Of a DNA stretch of 16,242 nucleotides, positions 1 to 6,447 are shown one piece after another. Numbering within the stretch: position 1 is the first letter of the stretch; each line of letters opens with the position of its first letter. Source of the stretch: 66-474 sp035717365 (GTDB taxonomy: Bacteria; Pseudomonadota; Gammaproteobacteria; Xanthomonadales; Rhodanobacteraceae). The position numbers were made by a program, and so were the translations under genes. The stretch is from positions 1 to 16,242 of the forward strand of contig DASTIS010000159.1 of assembly GCA_035717365.1 (NCBI GenBank). Reading direction: 5' to 3'. The notes below the pieces were generated by a model. That model searched no databases. It was not told the DNA's origin and saw nothing but the letters and a program-made list of their open reading frames with translations.

Positions 1-3
1 GGG

Positions 4-510
4 TTACTTGTGGGCTTCGCCCGCCGAACCCGCGCGGCTGATGGTGAATTTGGTTCCGGCAATGCCGATATTGATGCCCTGGCCGGTCCCGGCCAAGGCG
101 AGCGACACCGTGCCCTTGCTCAGCACCTGCGCCGTACTCGATTTGACCACGCCCGCGCTGGCGGAAGCCGCCGCATAATCTCCCAGCACGTCGCTGATCG
201 CGTAGACGTCCGTGAACTTGCCCTTGCCGTCGTTGATGCGCCATTTGCCGGCAGTCAGCCCGCCGCCGCGTATGCGGATGTCCACCGGCATCGATTGGCC
301 ATTGGCGCAACTCACCACGCCGGTGCCGTCGGCGTGGGCGTAGATCGCCGACCAGCCCTTGAGCGAGAACGTCAATGTGCAGTCCAGATCGGGTTGTGCC
401 GCCGAAGCCGTTCCGACAGCCGCCAGGCTTCCGGCACCGAGCAAGGCTGCACCCAGCAATACCGCCAGTCTGCGGGAGCGAATCTGCGTGCCGCGATGAT
501 GCGTTGTCAT
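4..510 (-). CDS. Exported protein of unknown function (168 aa)
   Basis: The start at 510 is chosen because a strong Shine-Dalgarno (AGGAGG) sits 6 bases upstream; an in-frame ATG at 543 has no such site. The N-terminus has a basic stretch (R11-R14) followed by a hydrophobic core (about 15-33) and a TASA-A cleavage motif near residue 38, so a Sec signal peptide and periplasmic location are likely. The mature part carries two cysteines (C44 and C68, a possible disulfide) in a glycine-rich, beta-looking sequence: CTLTFSLKGWSAIYAH, then GGGLTAGKWRINDGKGKF, then a repeated A/S/G-rich stretch ending GINIGIAGTKFTIS. It looks like a conserved secreted beta-rich protein, but I cannot name the family. 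It follows the gene at 711-1523 by 200 bp in the same direction, so it probably has its own promoter. Confidence 0.8.
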   Translation of the reverse strand: MTTHHRGTQIRSRRLAVLLGAALLGAGSLAAVGTASAAQPDLDCTLTFSLKGWSAIYAHADGTGVVSCANGQSMPVDIRIRGGGLTAGKWRINDGKGKFTDVYAISDVLGDYAAASASAGVVKSSTAQVLSKGTVSLALAGTGQGINIGIAGTKFTISRAGSAGEAHK

Positions 511-710
511 GGCGTGCCTCCTGATGGGTCGTGGTCGATGCAATCAATCTGTCATGGCGAACCTGAACGTGGCGTCGTGAATCACCCAATACAGGCTGAA
601 CATGCCTTTGGCTGTTCCGTCTGCGTTGACATTCCGGCCGGTGGCAGCATTTCGGTCATTGCGGCCATCACGCGCGGACAAACATCGCATGCGTTCAGGC
701 GGCCAGCGGG

Positions 711-1523
711 TCAGGCATGCGGTTTCCTCGACAACTTGTCGATCAGCTTCACGACGATGGTGCCGCCCGGCACGACCATTCCCGCGAAATCGGCGCCGAG
801 ATCGAACAGCGTGTCGCGGTTGCCGAGGCTGCGCACCGCGCCGCCCAGCATGTTGCCTTCCTTGTCGACCCGGCCCGACAGGCCATCGATCTCGATCACG
901 CCGGTCTTGTCCTTCCACGTGAACTGGAACGCGTATACCGGCCGGTAAAACAACGTCAGTGACTGCATGTCGATTTCGTCGCTGGTGATGGCATCGGCCT
1001 CAACCGGCGCCGACAGCCGCGATTTGACCTGCTGCAGCACCGATGCGGCGGTGGTGGTCGGGACCGTGAAATGCGGCTCGCTGCTGTCGGTGATCTCCTT
1101 GAAGGCGTAACGTCCGGCGTAATCGATCAGGACCTTTTCAGGCGTGTCGTGTCCCAGTGCGTCGATGTAGTGCGCGAGGACGGTGCTGCTCTCGCAATCC
1201 TCGGTCGCCGGCAGTTGCAGTTCGCGGTGCGAGTCGACCGGGAGCTTTCGGTCGAGCAGTTCCACCGCCGTGACGTGCGGGTGTTCGACCTTGACGTGGT
1301 AGACGAGCTTGCGGGTGTAGCGGGTGCGGCGCGTGGCCTTGGCCAGCCAGAACGGCTCATAGCGCTTCTCGGTGTTGGCCAGAGCGATCTCGGCTTCCTT
1401 CGGGCGGTCCCACAGCTTCATGCGCGCCAGCATCCCGAACGCACCAGCCTTTTCGTGCTCGGCTTGCGCGCGTGCCGAGGTGTCGTTGTAGACATCCTCG
1501 AAGACGCAGATCTTCTCTTCCAT
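711..1523 (-). CDS. Hypothetical cytoplasmic protein (270 aa)
   Basis: The start at 1523 (MEEKICVFED) is preferred over an ATG 21 bases upstream because GGGGAGGGG lies just before it. No signal peptide or membrane segment is visible. Two regions share a pattern: RYEPFWLAKATRRTRYTRKL (residues about 54-73) and FYRPVYAFQFTWKDKTGVIE (about 192-211), each an aromatic Y-x-P-aromatic motif followed by alternating hydrophobic and charged residues. This suggests a duplicated beta-rich fold. The second copy continues into IDGLSGRVDKEGN, which resembles the PepSY-like strand-turn-strand pattern. The C-terminus is a hydrophobic stretch (GMVVPGGTIVVKLIDKL). I do not recognise the family and assign no function. 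A predicted promoter and two palindromes lie directly upstream. Confidence 0.8.
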   Translation of the reverse strand: MEEKICVFEDVYNDTSARAQAEHEKAGAFGMLARMKLWDRPKEAEIALANTEKRYEPFWLAKATRRTRYTRKLVYHVKVEHPHVTAVELLDRKLPVDSHRELQLPATEDCESSTVLAHYIDALGHDTPEKVLIDYAGRYAFKEITDSSEPHFTVPTTTAASVLQQVKSRLSAPVEADAITSDEIDMQSLTLFYRPVYAFQFTWKDKTGVIEIDGLSGRVDKEGNMLGGAVRSLGNRDTLFDLGADFAGMVVPGGTIVVKLIDKLSRKPHA

Positions 1524-1536
1524 GACCCCTCCCCCT

Positions 1537-1580
1537 GGCGCCACTTGGCGCCCGTCGGTGCATTGCGCGCATCATGCGCG
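1537..1580. promoter_or_regulatory. Two palindromes upstream of the gene at 711-1523
   Basis: GGCGCCACTTGGCGCC at 1537-1552 has perfect 7-bp arms around two central bases. CGCGCATCATGCGCG at 1566-1580 has perfect 7-bp arms around one central base. The first abuts the Shine-Dalgarno of the downstream gene and could form an RNA hairpin in its leader. The second covers the predicted -10 box, as a repressor operator would. Role is inference. Confidence 0.4.
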
Positions 1581-1599
1581 AGCGGCCCGGTGGATTCAA
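1571..1599 (-). promoter_or_regulatory. Candidate sigma70 promoter for the gene at 711-1523
   Basis: On the minus strand, TTGAAT (complement of 1594-1599) and CATGAT (complement of 1571-1576) are separated by exactly 17 bases. Each hexamer matches its consensus at four of six positions. The predicted transcript would start near 1564, about 40 bases before the start codon. The -10 box lies inside a 15-bp palindrome. This is a sequence-pattern prediction only. Confidence 0.35.
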
Positions 1600-1627
1600 T
1601 GGGCGTACCGGGAACTGCCGAGGTGCC

Positions 1628-1651
1628 GGTCGCGACCAGGGTCGCTCCTAC
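1628..1651 (-). repeat. REP-like palindromic repeat
   Basis: Read on the minus strand the motif begins GTAGGAGCGACCC and continues TGGTCGCGACC; GCGACC and GGTCGC arms (1632-1637 and 1640-1645) are perfectly complementary. The GTAGGAGCGAC start followed by a GTCGC palindrome is the form of short extragenic repeats familiar from Pseudomonas and Xanthomonadales genomes. The stop codon of the lipoprotein gene (TAG, 1648-1650) lies inside the GTAGGAGC part. Confidence 0.55.
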
Positions 1652-2394
1652 TTCGGAAGTGGCAGGAACTTCGACGGATTGTAGCCGCCCACCTCGAACT
1701 TCAGGGTCTGCTTGCCGTGGTCGCGGGTGGTGACATCCATCTCGATGACCTTGGCCTTCTCCAGCATGGCGATGAAGGGCTTGTCATGCTCGATGAACAT
1801 CGCCGGCTCGCCGGTCTTGGGCAGGTAGGCTTTCCAGGTTTCGCGCTTGCCGTCGACGTGCATCACGATGGTGCACGAACCCTTGCACACGAACCCCTTG
1901 CTGCCGTCGGGTGCGAACAGGTAGACGCTCTGGCCCCACTTCACGTGCCGGCGCAATACCAGCCTCGTGCTCTCACTGCGCGACTTGCCCGTGGCGTAGA
2001 TGCTGGCGGTGTGCTGCAGGCCGTCCACGTCGGCGGTCTGGTAGTACCAGAGACCCGCAAGCCGCTCGTGCTCGGCCTGGGCCTTGGAGCGGGCCTGGAC
2101 ATCCGCCAGGGTTTTCCGGACCTCGGCGGCAGCCTTGGTATCGGGATATTTCTGGACGATTTCTTGGCCCACGGGGGCCGCCAACGCGTCGCTGTGCTGG
2201 TCCAGCATCTGCTGGTACAACTTGAATTCCTTTTGCGCGGCGGCTTCATTGGCGGCCGCCTGCTCGGCGGGCGAAGGCGCCGGCGGGGGCGTCGGACCCT
2301 GTTGCGAACAGCCGGCCATGGCCAACACGACAGTCGAGGCGACGATCAACGGCAGGAACCGGCGGGGCGCAGAACGATGGGCGCGAATGTCCAT
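1648..2394 (-). CDS. Lipoprotein of unknown function (248 aa)
   Basis: The reading frame is open further upstream, but the start at 2394 gives a clean lipoprotein signal: basic residues (R4, R7, R11, R12), a hydrophobic segment (about 13-27) and the lipobox MAGC with the lipidated cysteine at residue 29. A Pro/Ala-rich linker follows (PTPPPAPSPAEQAAANEAAA), then an alpha-helical region (about 50-115), then a domain from about 116 to the end containing a close cysteine pair (C170 and C174, FVCKGSCTIVMHVDGK). The linker and helix suggest a periplasmic domain tethered to the membrane. No S/D-rich sorting signal is evident after Cys29 (it is followed by S-Q-Q), so outer-membrane sorting is plausible. 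Shine-Dalgarno is poor (GGAG lies almost against the ATG). Family not recognised. Confidence 0.8.
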   Translation of the reverse strand: MDIRAHRSAPRRFLPLIVASTVVLAMAGCSQQGPTPPPAPSPAEQAAANEAAAQKEFKLYQQMLDQHSDALAAPVGQEIVQKYPDTKAAAEVRKTLADVQARSKAQAEHERLAGLWYYQTADVDGLQHTASIYATGKSRSESTRLVLRRHVKWGQSVYLFAPDGSKGFVCKGSCTIVMHVDGKRETWKAYLPKTGEPAMFIEHDKPFIAMLEKAKVIEMDVTTRDHGKQTLKFEVGGYNPSKFLPLPK

Positions 2395-2432
2395 GCTCCG
2401 AAGTGTACCTGCCTCACCCTGTCGCGTGAATC

Positions 2433-2459
2433 GAGCCGGCCGCGAAGCGGCTGCGGCTC
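2433..2459. other. Stem-loop between the cupin and lipoprotein genes
   Basis: GAGCCG (2433-2438) pairs with CGGCTC (2454-2459), and inside it CCGC-GAA-GCGG (2440-2450) forms a tight hairpin. It lies 16 bases after the stop of the second cupin gene. No T-run follows on the minus strand, so a Rho-independent terminator is not well supported. Confidence 0.25.
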
Positions 2460-2474
2460 CGGCTCCGGTTGCCA

Positions 2475-2873
2475 TCAGTCGCCGGCTCCCTCGACGAACA
2501 GCGTTCGGGCGCCCTGCTTTTCGATCGTGATGTTTACCGTGCGTCCCATCGCCCGCGTCCGATGAACCGTACCGGCCGGCACCACCAACGACTGCCACTC
2601 GGTCAGTTCCACCGTGCGATGGCCGGCCAGGTCGATTTGCAACTTTCCCGCCACCACCAGGAAAAGTTCGTCCGAGTCGGGATGGCAGTGCCAGCGATAT
2701 TCTCCCTCGAACACCGCCAGCCGCATGCAATCGCCGTTGACGTTCGACAGCACGTCGTTTCGATACGACTCGCGGACGGTCGCCTGGTAAGCCCGCATGT
2801 CAACGACTTCCAGATCGGGATAGCGGGCCTTCTGTGCCGAGTACTCGTCGGCGGACGGAAAGCGCGCTTTCAT
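2475..2873 (-). CDS. Cupin domain protein (132 aa)
   Basis: This is a single small beta-barrel cupin. Motif 1 is WHCHPDSDELFLVVAGKLQI (residues 61-80), giving H62, H64 and E69 as metal ligands. Motif 2 is VVPAGTVHRTRA (98-109), giving H104 as the fourth ligand. The metal site therefore looks complete. Such proteins may be dioxygenases, isomerases or simple ligand-binding proteins, and the substrate cannot be read from the sequence. The start codon overlaps the stop of the upstream cupin in an ATGA arrangement, which implies translational coupling and one transcript. The two products may act together, like the two halves of a bicupin. Confidence 0.9.
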   Translation of the reverse strand: MKARFPSADEYSAQKARYPDLEVVDMRAYQATVRESYRNDVLSNVNGDCMRLAVFEGEYRWHCHPDSDELFLVVAGKLQIDLAGHRTVELTEWQSLVVPAGTVHRTRAMGRTVNITIEKQGARTLFVEGAGD

Positions 2874-3211
2874 TCCCGCCTTCGCGGGTTGATGCCGAAC
2901 AACTGCGCCCCCTTTTCGGTGCGCGGTTGGTGGCGGCTTCCCGGCCTGAAGTAGAGATAGGTGCCCATGCCGAAACGCTGGTCGTCCTCGATGACCTCGC
3001 CTGCGACAACGTAGACCGCTTCGCCCGCACCGTGTTCATCGACCACCGGCCAGACGCTGCCTGGCGCCATGTCCACCATCCACACGCGCAGACCTTCTGG
3101 ACCCGGCAGGTCGCGGCGGAGACAACCCGGCCCGACCACAACCGGATCCACTTCTTCCACGCAAAGAGTATCGAGCAATTCCGGGGTGTATGCCGGCGGG
3201 CTCTTGTTCAT
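2870..3211 (-). CDS. Cupin domain protein, ChrR-like type (113 aa)
   Basis: A second single-domain cupin. Motif 1 reads SVWPVVDEHGAGEAVYVVAG (residues 52-71) and motif 2 YFRPGSRHQPRTEKG (87-101). H60, E64 and H94 can serve as ligands, but the first histidine of the usual HxH is D58 here, so the metal site is altered or uses Asp. The sequence resembles the cupin domain of ChrR-type anti-sigma factors and related stand-alone proteins, without the zinc-binding anti-sigma part. GAGG lies about 10 bases before the start. Its start overlaps the stop of the ORF at 3208-3447 (ATGA), and its stop overlaps the start of the next cupin (ATGA). Confidence 0.85.
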   Translation of the reverse strand: MNKSPPAYTPELLDTLCVEEVDPVVVGPGCLRRDLPGPEGLRVWMVDMAPGSVWPVVDEHGAGEAVYVVAGEVIEDDQRFGMGTYLYFRPGSRHQPRTEKGAQLFGINPRRRE

Positions 3212-3447
3212 TGCGACGGTGCCTCACTACCACTGTGCCGCCGTCCCGCCGATGCATGGATCGCGCGCGGCCGACCACGATTGCTGCGGCCTTGCTGTTG
3301 ACCCAACAGCACGCCGAAGACCGGCACCAGATTGGTCACCGCCAGCACGCCCGCGCGGGTTCGGCAACGACAGGACGCGTGGGCGACGCCGGTGCAGGCC
3401 CTGCCCGGCGCCATCAGGCTGAATCGTGCCTGCGTGGGAGCGTACAT
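3208..3447 (-). CDS. Doubtful 79-aa ORF, possible relic of a membrane protein gene
   Basis: In favour: its ATG overlaps the stop of the upstream gene (TGATG at 3449-3445), and its stop overlaps the start of the downstream cupin (ATGA at 3211-3208), so it fits into the cluster without a gap. Against: only the middle looks like protein (RAGVLAVTNLVPVFGVLLG, about residues 32-50). After that, codon use becomes A/T-rich at third positions and the sequence turns into low-complexity Q/G/R/S. A shift by one base after GVL gives WVNSKAAAIVVGRA, which continues the hydrophobic pattern. The N-L-V-P-x-x-G-V-L then G-W pattern recalls, from memory, the start of DUF6498 membrane proteins. It may be a small real gene, a frameshifted remnant, or non-coding sequence. 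Confidence 0.3.
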   Translation of the reverse strand: MYAPTQARFSLMAPGRACTGVAHASCRCRTRAGVLAVTNLVPVFGVLLGQQQGRSNRGRPRAIHASAGRRHSGSEAPSQ

Positions 3448-3686
3448 CACAATGGATGGACCAGTGCGGCGGCAGCCAGCAACACGATCGTTGGCGTGAC
3501 GATCCAGATCGGCGCCAGCATCACCGATTCGGCCAAGCCGGGGTGGCGTTTCCGGCCCGCGACACGTACGCCCCCGCCCGCCTGCGTGGCGCAACTGCGG
3601 ACCAGCCGGCGCGCGGTTTCGAGATCCGCGACGTGGCCTTGCATGAGCAACAGGCCACTGGACAGTTTTGAGAGTTCCTTCAACAT
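3447..3686 (-). CDS. Small membrane protein of unknown function (79 aa)
   Basis: A strong Shine-Dalgarno (GGAGG, 6 bases before the ATG at 3686) and G/C-rich third positions support a real gene. The N-terminal half is an amphipathic helical region (MLKELSKLSSGLLLMQGHVADLE). The middle is basic and glycine-rich (GGGVRVAGRKRHPG). The C-terminal about 25 residues form one hydrophobic segment (MLAPIWIVTPTIVLLAAAAL), probably a membrane anchor. It is the first gene of the cluster divergent from the LysR gene, so it is the most likely direct target of that regulator. Family not recognised. Confidence 0.65.
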   Translation of the reverse strand: MLKELSKLSSGLLLMQGHVADLETARRLVRSCATQAGGGVRVAGRKRHPGLAESVMLAPIWIVTPTIVLLAAAALVHPL

Positions 3687-3741
3687 GGGATGCCTCCGCC
3701 GCTATTGCGTAAATGCCCTGTGAGGCGCAACAATAGGCCTG

Positions 3742-3785
3742 TTCCGGGCTCACCGGAAGCGATCATTTTTCAAGTTAGAGTTGAA
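3742..3785. promoter_or_regulatory. Candidate LysR operator region (two 17-bp palindromes)
   Basis: In the 110-bp space between the divergent genes, TTCCGGGCTCACCGGAA (3742-3758) has perfect 6-bp arms around 5 bases. TTCAAGTTAGAGTTGAA (3769-3785) has perfect 5-bp arms around 7 bases. Their centres are 27 bp apart. LysR-type regulators usually bind two dyad sites between their own gene and a divergent target, so these are good candidates. Neither contains an exact T-N11-A box at its centre. Confidence 0.45.
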
Positions 3786-3796
3786 GAATTTCGAAT

Positions 3797-4741
3797 ATGG
3801 CACGCACCTCTCTGAACGCCTTGCACGTCTTTGTCGCCGCCGCGCGCACGCAAAACCTCACCCGTGCCGCGGAGCGCCTGCACCTCACCGTGAGCGCACT
3901 CAGCCACCAGATCCGGCTACTCGAGGAACGGGTCGACTGTGCGCTGTTCGTGCGTGGCCCGAGGGGCCTGAAACTGACCGCTGTCGGACAGCGGATGTTC
4001 GACCACGTCGCGCCGCATCTGGACGCGATTGAAAGTGCGTTGAAGCCATTGTGCGCACGCAACGACAACGCCCTGTCGCTGTCGGCGATGCCGTCGATGG
4101 CCTCGAGCTGGTTGCTGCCGCGCTTGCCGCGTTTCGTGACGCAGCATCCGGAGATCGAATTGAACCTGGATTCATCGATCGATCTGGTGGATTTTGCCGA
4201 CGGACGATTCGACGCCGCCTTGCGCTACGGCACCGGCAACTGGCCCGGTCTGGTCGTCGAGTCGCTGCTGGAAGAATGGCTGACGCCCGTTGCAAGCCCG
4301 TCGTTGCTGGCCGGACGCAAGCGGCCGCGTCTCGAGGAGCTGGGTGAGCTGCCGCTCTTGTGTCCCGAGGATCCCTGGGAGGAGTGGTTCGCGTTGCATG
4401 GCGGCAAGCCGCCGCAACGCTACGCCGCCTCGTTCACCGATTCCGAGTCGCGCCAGCGCGCGGCGGTGGAAGGCATCGGCGTGGCGTTGGGCCGCACGAC
4501 CATGGTCAGGCCGCTGATCGAGACCGGGCAACTGGTCGCGCTGTTTCCCGAGCTGATGAAAGCCAGGCGCTGGCACTACCTCGTATACCCCGAACGATCC
4601 CGCAAGCACGCCGGGTTCATCGCGTTCCGCGAATGGCTGGTGGACGAAGCCGCACAATTCAGCGCGCGGCCCCCGATCGGATTCGTCCCGAAAGCGGCGC
4701 GGTCGCGTGCGCGCGCACGACGGCGCCGCGGGCAGGCGTGA
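3797..4741 (+). CDS. LysR-type transcriptional regulator, GcvA-like (314 aa)
   Basis: Residues 1-60 form the winged helix-turn-helix of LysR regulators: LNALHVFVAAARTQNLTRAA, then SALSHQIRLLEERVDCALFV, with the typical LTAVGQ closing the domain. The rest is the two-lobed effector domain, including SMASSWLLPRLPRFVTQHPE, DFADGRFDAALRYGTGNWPGL and VEGIGVALGRTTMV, patterns of the GcvA subgroup. The C-terminus has an extra arginine-rich tail (RSRARARRRRGQA). Shine-Dalgarno is weak (GAAG about 8-12 bases upstream). It is divergent from the small membrane protein and cupin cluster, which is the classical layout for a LysR regulator and its target. The effector is unknown. The stop lies one base from the stop of the convergent DUF4124 gene. 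Confidence 0.95.
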   Translation: MARTSLNALHVFVAAARTQNLTRAAERLHLTVSALSHQIRLLEERVDCALFVRGPRGLKLTAVGQRMFDHVAPHLDAIESALKPLCARNDNALSLSAMPSMASSWLLPRLPRFVTQHPEIELNLDSSIDLVDFADGRFDAALRYGTGNWPGLVVESLLEEWLTPVASPSLLAGRKRPRLEELGELPLLCPEDPWEEWFALHGGKPPQRYAASFTDSESRQRAAVEGIGVALGRTTMVRPLIETGQLVALFPELMKARRWHYLVYPERSRKHAGFIAFREWLVDEAAQFSARPPIGFVPKAARSRARARRRRGQA

Positions 4742-4742
4742 T

Positions 4743-5387
4743 TCAATCGCCGCCACAGGGATCGCGTCCCATCAGGTGATCGTAGGTCGAAACGTCGGCA
4801 TCGCGCAGGTGGCCGTCGCGCACGGCCGCACCGGCGGAATGGATGCGGCGGCACGCCTCGGCGCGCGGGATCTTCACGCCGTGCACGCGCACGCGGCTCC
4901 ACGCGTTGCGGCGATGATGCGACCGCTTTCCCGAAGGCGAGCCGGCGCCATCCTGCCATCGCACGACCCCGTCGCCGGGCACCGATCCCGGGCAACGGGT
5001 GTGGCGATAGAAGACCTCGCCGTCGGCGGCCCGGCACTCCCATGACATCTTCGGTTTTGCGCGTGCGTGGCGCGCGGAATGCCTGCGCGTGCGCGTCGCC
5101 CTGCGAGCGTGGTGGGGAACCGGTTCGCGTGCGCGCGCCACCGCGGCCGCGACTTCATGGACATCGCCGATGGTGGGTAGTGCGTGCAGGTCGATTCGCG
5201 TTTGACGCGTGCGCGCGGGACACGTGATGTCGCGAAAGGCAACGTGTCCCTGAGCGTCGACGCATTTGAAGACGGGCGCCGCGTGGAGGGCGCCGACGGC
5301 GGGCCACAGCGCGAGTGCGCAGGCCAGTCGCGCCAGCCAGCGCAGTGCAGTCGTGTCCCGTCCCGAATCCGAAGTCCTGGCGCGCAT
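4743..5387 (-). CDS. Exported protein with two DUF4124-like repeats (214 aa)
   Basis: GGAGGA lies 3-4 bases before the ATG at 5387. A signal peptide is visible (basic residues up to R20, hydrophobic 21-34, LHA-A cleavage near residue 36). Two cysteine-paired units of DUF4124 type follow: VFKCVDAQGHVAFRDITCP (C42 and C56) and WECRAADGEVFYRHTRCPG (C118 and C132). An Arg/His-rich linker (about 85-112, RRATRTRRHSARHARAKPK) joins them. Two further cysteines (C179, C211) lie in the C-terminal part. DUF4124 proteins are small periplasmic proteins of unknown function common in Xanthomonadales. The even number of cysteines suggests disulfides. No terminator separates this gene from the convergent LysR gene. 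Confidence 0.88.
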   Translation of the reverse strand: MRARTSDSGRDTTALRWLARLACALALWPAVGALHAAPVFKCVDAQGHVAFRDITCPARTRQTRIDLHALPTIGDVHEVAAAVARAREPVPHHARRATRTRRHSARHARAKPKMSWECRAADGEVFYRHTRCPGSVPGDGVVRWQDGAGSPSGKRSHHRRNAWSRVRVHGVKIPRAEACRRIHSAGAAVRDGHLRDADVSTYDHLMGRDPCGGD

Positions 5388-5501
5388 GGTTCCTCCACCT
5401 CGTTTGCACTGGCGTCAATGCTCGCTGTTGCCAGGGTGTCGTGGAATCGGCCGTGCGCGTGGATGCCTGTAGGGCATTGCCGTCGTGGCGTGTCGGTCCG
5501 T

Positions 5502-5530
5502 TTGACGCGTCGAAACCGTGGGCGTATAAC
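5502..5530 (+). promoter_or_regulatory. Sigma70-type promoter of the first Sel1-like gene
   Basis: TTGACG (5502-5507) and TATAAC (5525-5530) each match the sigma70 consensus at five of six positions and are exactly 17 bases apart. The start of transcription would be near 5537, leaving a leader of about 26 bases with GAGG before the ATG at 5563. It is the best promoter-like sequence I saw in the window. Confidence 0.75.
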
Positions 5531-5562
5531 CGAAACGACGGTGGCGGAATGGTGAGGCGGCC

Positions 5563-6447
5563 ATGAATCGAAATAAACGGTGGGTTATCCCGTTGCTGGC
5601 TGGGGGTATTGCGTTGGCGCTGACGGCGCCTGCCGCGCTGGCGCAGATGAATGCGGACCAGACCTCCCTTGCGGCGCCGGATTACGGCTCGGGTGCTTCG
5701 GCAGGCGCGCTGTCGAACAGCCATTTCAATACGCCGGAGTCGGATGGTCGCCCCGGCGCGAAGTTCTTTACCTACGGTGTGCAGGCGTTCCGCAAGGGCG
5801 ACTACCGGCACGCGGTCGACATGTACAAGGTGGCGGCGTCGTGGGCGTACAAACCGGCCGAGTACAACCTCGGGGTGATGTATTTCAAGGGTCAGGGCGT
5901 CCCGGTGGACCGGTCACTCGGCGCAGCGTGGATGGTGCTGGCGGCCGAGCGCGGCGATCCGCGTTTCGTTCGGACGCGCGACATGATGGTCACGCTATTG
6001 AGCAAGGCCGAATTCGCACGTACCGATGAACTGTGGGGGCAACTGAAGCAGACCTACGGCGACAAGGTCGCGCTGCGCCGCGCCAAGGCGCAGTGGGCAT
6101 GGGTGCGCAACCACCAGACCGGCACACGGGTGGGAGGGGCGACCGGCGAATTGTCAGTCGGCGTGCTCGATACAGGACATACGCCGGTCTCACTCAACCC
6201 ATCAGGCCAGCCCGTTCGAACAGCCACCACCGCCGCTGCCATGTTGCAAGGCGGGTCGCTTGACGGTTCCGTCGCCTACCGCCAGTTCCTGCAAAGCGAC
6301 AACCCCTACGATCCGGTTTTCCTGAAGAGCCACACCGGTACCGCCACGGTCGGTCCGCTGACCCCCCTCAAATCAGACAACGGGGAAAAGCAGGACAAGC
6401 AGCGGACCGAGTCGCAACCGCCGGGCCATCCGCCCCGCAGCGCCTGA
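5563..6447 (+). CDS. Exported Sel1-like repeat protein, copy 1 (294 aa)
   Basis: A signal peptide is clear (MNRNKRW, hydrophobic 8-25, ALA-Q cleavage at about 27-28). The mature N-terminus has the motif APDYGSGASAGALSN (about 38-52) and FNTPESDGRPG. Residues about 72-132 form a helical repeat region with one good Sel1/TPR-like unit (YKPAEYNLGVMYFKGQGVP, then LGAAWMVLAAERG). A conserved helix FARTDELWGQLKQTYGD follows (151-167). The C-terminal part has a short motif, YRQFLQSDNPYDPVFLKSHTG, and a charged, proline-rich tail. Sel1-type repeats mediate protein-protein contacts; the role here is unknown. The neighbour at 6755 is a paralogue with the same layout, so the pair arose by tandem duplication. 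Confidence 0.92.
   Translation: MNRNKRWVIPLLAGGIALALTAPAALAQMNADQTSLAAPDYGSGASAGALSNSHFNTPESDGRPGAKFFTYGVQAFRKGDYRHAVDMYKVAASWAYKPAEYNLGVMYFKGQGVPVDRSLGAAWMVLAAERGDPRFVRTRDMMVTLLSKAEFARTDELWGQLKQTYGDKVALRRAKAQWAWVRNHQTGTRVGGATGELSVGVLDTGHTPVSLNPSGQPVRTATTAAAMLQGGSLDGSVAYRQFLQSDNPYDPVFLKSHTGTATVGPLTPLKSDNGEKQDKQRTESQPPGHPPRSA

Noticed and set aside
544..918. A 124-codon minus-strand ORF between the first two genes
   Set aside because: Most of it overlaps the 711-1523 gene in another frame, it has no Shine-Dalgarno, and its sequence is Arg/Gly-rich.
2395..2730. N-terminal extension of the lipoprotein to 2730
   Set aside because: It would overlap the second cupin gene on the same strand and hide the lipoprotein signal sequence.
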